Below are positions 52,267 through 55,220 of a DNA stretch of 55,220 bases, one piece after another. Position 1 is the first letter of the stretch; every line of letters starts with the position of its first letter. Source of the DNA: Caulobacter sp. S45 (lineage in GTDB: Bacteria > Pseudomonadota > Alphaproteobacteria > Caulobacterales > Caulobacteraceae); assembly GCF_009765965.1 (NCBI RefSeq), contig NZ_LMUL01000017.1, forward strand, positions 293,060 through 348,279, written 5' to 3'. Both the position numbers and the translations under genes were made by a program. The notes under the pieces are model-generated. The model ran no database searches, had not been told where the DNA came from, and saw only the letters and a list, made by a program, of their open reading frames with translations.

Positions 52267-53708
52267 GCGGCGGCTCGCGTGCGCAAGGTCTGCAGCAGCC
52301 GGCCGCTGTGGGTGCGGGCCTGGCCCGCGTCGAGGGCGAAGGCGACCAGGGCGTAGGTCATAGCTCCCACGCCGGCCTTCAGTGCCAGCTCGCCCACGCC
52401 GCCGGTCGAAGGCATCCGCAGCACCGCCGCCGCCATCGCCGCCGTCGCCAGGGCGCTGCGGCCCAGCGTGTTCCACGGGATCGGCAGGTACAGGCCGTTG
52501 CGCTGCAGGAGGATCGAGGCGACCGCGCCCAACGCATAGCTGGCGGTGGTGGCCCACATGGCTCCGTCCAGGCCGAAGCGCGGGATCAGCAGCAGGGTCA
52601 GCGCCAGGTTCGCCAACGCCGGCAGAGCGATGGCCAGGAACTGGCGGCCGGTGCGCCGGGCGAGCGTGAAGGCGGTGTTCAGGTAGTGGGTGGTCAGGCC
52701 GTAGAACAGGCCGCTGAGCGCGATCCAGGGCGTCACCCGCGCGGCGTTGTCGCGCAAGGCTGGCCCGACCATCAGCTCCGCCAGCGGGCGGGCGACCAGC
52801 GCCAGGCCAGCGGCGGCCGGCAGCGAGATCAACACCATGAACGAGGCCTGCTCGCGCGCCGTGTGTTCGAGCGCTGCGCGCCCGCCGCGCTCCAGGGCGG
52901 CGATGCAGGCCGGTCCGCCGGCCATGCCCAGCCACAGGAACATGACGTCCAGCGTCCGGTTCGAGAGGCTGTAGCCGGCGTGATAGGCGCCCACCGTCGC
53001 CTCGTTGGTGAAGGCCGCGAGCACGAAGCGGTCGGTGGTGGCCAAGGCCAGGCCCATGATCAGCGACAGGGCGATGGGCGCGCCATAGGCGGCGTAGCCC
53101 TTCAGCCGCTCGGGCTCGAACCTGCCGCGCCTGGCGGGACCGATCTCCGACGGCAGGGCGAACAGCAGGCACATCGCGCTGGCCGCGCCCGCGCCGGCCA
53201 GGGGCGCCGCGCCGCCCCAGCCGATCAGGGCGAACACGGCGCCCAGCGCAAAGCCGCCGCCTGTCTGGGCCATATCGAACAGGGCGTAGCCGCGCACCTG
53301 GCCGGCGGCGCGGCGGCGCTCCTGCGCCAGCTTCAGCAGGCTACGCACGATGATGGAGACCAGGCCGGCGCCGATGGCCAGCTTCAGCCCCGATCCCACC
53401 GGCAGCAGCACCAGGATGGCCACGGCCAGCGCCGGCAGGGCGACCGCCATTGCGGCGAAGGCGCGGTACAGGGTGGCGTAGAGGTTGGATCGCCCGACCA
53501 CGGTCTCGGCGGCGTAGAAGCGGGCCATGGCCGCCTCGATCCACACGAACAGGCAGGTGTAGACCAGGCTGGTCACCGAATAGGCCAGGGCGTAGGCGCC
53601 GTAGTCGGCCGGCGACAGCATGCGGGTGAACACCACGATCGAGCCGAAGCCGGCGACCGCCTGGACGATGTTCACGGGCAGATAGCCCACCACGCCTTTC
53701 CAGAACAT
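52263..53708 (-). CDS. Wzx-like polysaccharide flippase (MOP/PST family)
   Basis: A 481-residue membrane protein with about 12-14 helices. The N-terminus YLPVNIVQAVAGFGSIVVFT, then RMLSPADYGAYALAYSV, is the typical PST/Wzx opening, and the central loop RRGRFEPERLKGYAAYGAPI separates two six-helix halves. It should move undecaprenyl-linked oligosaccharide across the inner membrane. It lies ten bases downstream of the initiating sugar transferase and overlaps the following GT2 (ATGA). No Wzy polymerase is visible in the window. Confidence 0.92.
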   Translation of the reverse strand: MFWKGVVGYLPVNIVQAVAGFGSIVVFTRMLSPADYGAYALAYSVTSLVYTCLFVWIEAAMARFYAAETVVGRSNLYATLYRAFAAMAVALPALAVAILVLLPVGSGLKLAIGAGLVSIIVRSLLKLAQERRRAAGQVRGYALFDMAQTGGGFALGAVFALIGWGGAAPLAGAGAASAMCLLFALPSEIGPARRGRFEPERLKGYAAYGAPIALSLIMGLALATTDRFVLAAFTNEATVGAYHAGYSLSNRTLDVMFLWLGMAGGPACIAALERGGRAALEHTAREQASFMVLISLPAAAGLALVARPLAELMVGPALRDNAARVTPWIALSGLFYGLTTHYLNTAFTLARRTGRQFLAIALPALANLALTLLLIPRFGLDGAMWATTASYALGAVASILLQRNGLYLPIPWNTLGRSALATAAMAAAVLRMPSTGGVGELALKAGVGAMTYALVAFALDAGQARTHSGRLLQTLRTRAAA

Positions 53709-53718
53709 CGGGCCGCCC

Positions 53719-55220
53719 TCAGCGCACCGCCTGCCGGTCGCCGAACAGGCAGGGCAGGGTCATGACGATGATGTAGAGGTCGAACCAGAACGACTGGCGC
53801 TCGATGTACTCGATATCGAGCTCCACCCGCTGGCGGACCTCCTCGGCGGTATGGACCGGACCGCGCGAGCCGTTGATCTGGGCCCAGCCGGTGATGCCGG
53901 GCTTCATGCGATGACGCCAGGCGTACTCGGCGACAAGGCGGGCGGAGTCCTGGCCGGCGGTCTGCATGCCGATGGCGTGGGGACGCGGACCGACCAGCGA
54001 CATCTCGCCCTTCAGCACGTTCAGCAGTTGGGGCAGTTCGTCCAGGCTGGTGGCGCGGATGATGCGGCCGACGCGGGTGACGCGGTCGTCGTCGGCGCTG
54101 ACCTGGCGGGTGGCGTGCGCGTCGGCGGCGTCCGTGCGCATGGAGCGGAACTTCCAGACCACGATCTCTTCGTTGTTGAAGCCGTGGCGGCGCTGGCGGA
54201 ACAGGATCGGGCCCGGGCTATCCAGCCGCACGAGCGCTGCGACGACAGCCATCACCGGCAGGGCCGCCAGCAGGGCCAGCCCGGCGACGACGAGGTCCTG
54301 CATCCGTTTGGCGAAGGCCAGGCGGTCGTCGGCCTTGGCGCCGGAGATGCGGTGCAGCGAGGCGCCGGACAGGCGGGCCAGGGCGGCGGTGTGGCGTTCG
54401 TCCCCCTCGCCGTCGAGGAACAGGCAGAGGTCGTTGGGCAGCGCCTTCAGCCGGCCGATCAGCTCGGCGCTGCGGGCCTGGCCGGCGGCGGGGACGGTCA
54501 GCACGATGCGGTCGATGTAGGGCAGGATCTTGTGGCGCAGCAGGGCGGCGGTGTCGCCAAGCACCGGCACGCCGTGGATGTCGTGGGGAATGCGGTCGGA
54601 GCGGTCGTCGAACACGCCCAGCACCGCCACGTCGCGGCCGGCGAGCGCATTGCGGATCAGCAGGGCGGCGTTCTCGGTCGCGCCCACCACCACCACGTTT
54701 GGGGTCAGCCGTCCCAGTCGCCGCCAGCGCCGAACGACGCTCCAGGCGACCAGGTGCGAAACGCACAGCGCGCCGATGCAGGCGAGCGCCCATCTGACCC
54801 CGAAACCGAGGGCGGCCGGGGCGGCTATACTGAGCGCCAACAGGATGACGGATGTGGCCGCCCCTGACGCCGCGCCGGCGCGGGCCATGCTGGCCCACCA
54901 GCTTTCGCGGGCGGCGAAGTCGTAGGTGCTGGCGGCCGACAGGCCGAAGGCGACCAGGATCGAGCCGAGGGTGAGGCTGGGCACGATCACCAGCGTCGCG
55001 CCAAGCGTTCCGGTCGCGGCCTGGGTCACGCCGAAGGCCGCCAGCAGGAGCGCCAGCAGCGTCGCGTCGGCGGTGCGGAAGCCCTGGGCCAGCATCCGCC
55101 CGCTCATCCTCTCGCGCACGGGACTGAGCACGTCGGGGCGGAAGGGGCCGCGGCGATAGGCGGGGACGGGAACCGCCAGCACCGTCTCGGGCGGCGCGGG
55201 ATCGTCCTCCGGGGTCGGGG
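53719..55220 (-). CDS. Initiating polyprenyl-phosphate sugar-phosphate transferase (WcaJ/WbaP-like), 5' end outside window
   Basis: At least 500 residues are visible; the frame is open to the right edge (PTPEDDPAPPETVLAVPVP), so the true start lies outside. Several N-terminal membrane helices lead to a Rossmann-like domain (NVVVVGATENAALL). The conserved catalytic domain has FRQRRHGFNNEEIVVWKFRS, LDELPQLLNVLKGEMSLVGP and PGITGWAQINGSRG. It transfers a sugar-1-phosphate to undecaprenyl phosphate to start polysaccharide synthesis. The HfsE, PssY and PssZ proteins of Caulobacter are of this kind. Confidence 0.94.
   Translation of the reverse strand, partial: PTPEDDPAPPETVLAVPVPAYRRGPFRPDVLSPVRERMSGRMLAQGFRTADATLLALLLAAFGVTQAATGTLGATLVIVPSLTLGSILVAFGLSAASTYDFAARESWWASMARAGAASGAATSVILLALSIAAPAALGFGVRWALACIGALCVSHLVAWSVVRRWRRLGRLTPNVVVVGATENAALLIRNALAGRDVAVLGVFDDRSDRIPHDIHGVPVLGDTAALLRHKILPYIDRIVLTVPAAGQARSAELIGRLKALPNDLCLFLDGEGDERHTAALARLSGASLHRISGAKADDRLAFAKRMQDLVVAGLALLAALPVMAVVAALVRLDSPGPILFRQRRHGFNNEEIVVWKFRSMRTDAADAHATRQVSADDDRVTRVGRIIRATSLDELPQLLNVLKGEMSLVGPRPHAIGMQTAGQDSARLVAEYAWRHRMKPGITGWAQINGSRGPVHTAEEVRQRVELDIEYIERQSFWFDLYIIVMTLPCLFGDRQAVR

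Noticed and set aside
51271-53172. Longer N-terminus for the GT2 gene, extending over the flippase
   Set aside because: The added part is an out-of-frame reading of the flippase; ATG at 52266 overlaps the flippase stop and begins a normal GT2.

Overview
The window is a high-GC alphaproteobacterial chromosome segment that looks like Caulobacteraceae (Caulobacter/Phenylobacterium type). Signs of this are an RNase E ending in the PNPase-binding GWWRR tail known from Caulobacter, a split ATP synthase operon (atpI-B-E-b'-b without HAGDC), a GTTC-N7-GTTC-type SOS box at recA, promoters resembling the Caulobacter TTGACGS-N10-14-GCTANAWC consensus, clustered GANTC (CcrM) sites, and the DUF3126 gene beside cysE. 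It reads as core chromosome: no transposase, integrase, phage gene or CRISPR array was seen.

Layout, 1-9 kb: end of an unknown gene, an EstB-like serine hydrolase, a divergent aldo/keto reductase-TetR pair with two matching palindromic operators, glutathione peroxidase, asd, a GYF_2 protein, a phoH-family ATPase behind a leader with an intrinsic terminator, and the overlapping purC-purS-purQ operon. 9-18 kb: recA with an SOS box, an ABC exporter, a stand-alone EAL phosphodiesterase sharing its stop region with a convergent nitroreductase, a NUDIX hydrolase, cysE, DUF3126, a DODA-type dioxygenase and an AmiC-type amidase.

18-31 kb: rne, a BepA-like periplasmic M48 protease, then a compact run of a ScsC-like thiol oxidoreductase, alr, and mlaE-mlaF (joined by ATGA and GTGA overlaps), followed by a second thioredoxin-fold lipoprotein and smc. 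A perfect 33-bp inverted repeat separates smc from a convergent FKBP-cupin pair. 31-38 kb: a coupled polyprenyl-type GT2 plus an unrecognised multi-pass membrane protein, the Fo half of ATP synthase, and a VanY-like carboxypeptidase.

38-46.5 kb, all leftward: a three-gene unit (membrane-tethered LuxR-type HTH protein, a 120-aa helical protein, a 174-aa membrane protein) with a probable overlapping gene nested in the linker of the HTH protein; then malic enzyme, a TauE/SafE permease, an NDH-2-like dehydrogenase, a Fur-box-preceded TonB siderophore receptor and tRNA-Met(CAT). 46.7-55.2 kb: two head-to-head-converging parts of a surface-polysaccharide locus (rightward GT4-asnB; leftward initiating sugar transferase, Wzx-like flippase, GT2, deacetylase, GT2, with stop/start overlaps). 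They meet at a palindromic repeat that also supplies the C-terminus of the last GT2.

Three copies of one large palindromic intergenic repeat occur (about 6.9, 26.0 and 49.5 kb). The observations most worth following are the nested gene plus tethered HTH operon, the phoH leader, the GT2/membrane-protein pair, and the repeat that has become coding.
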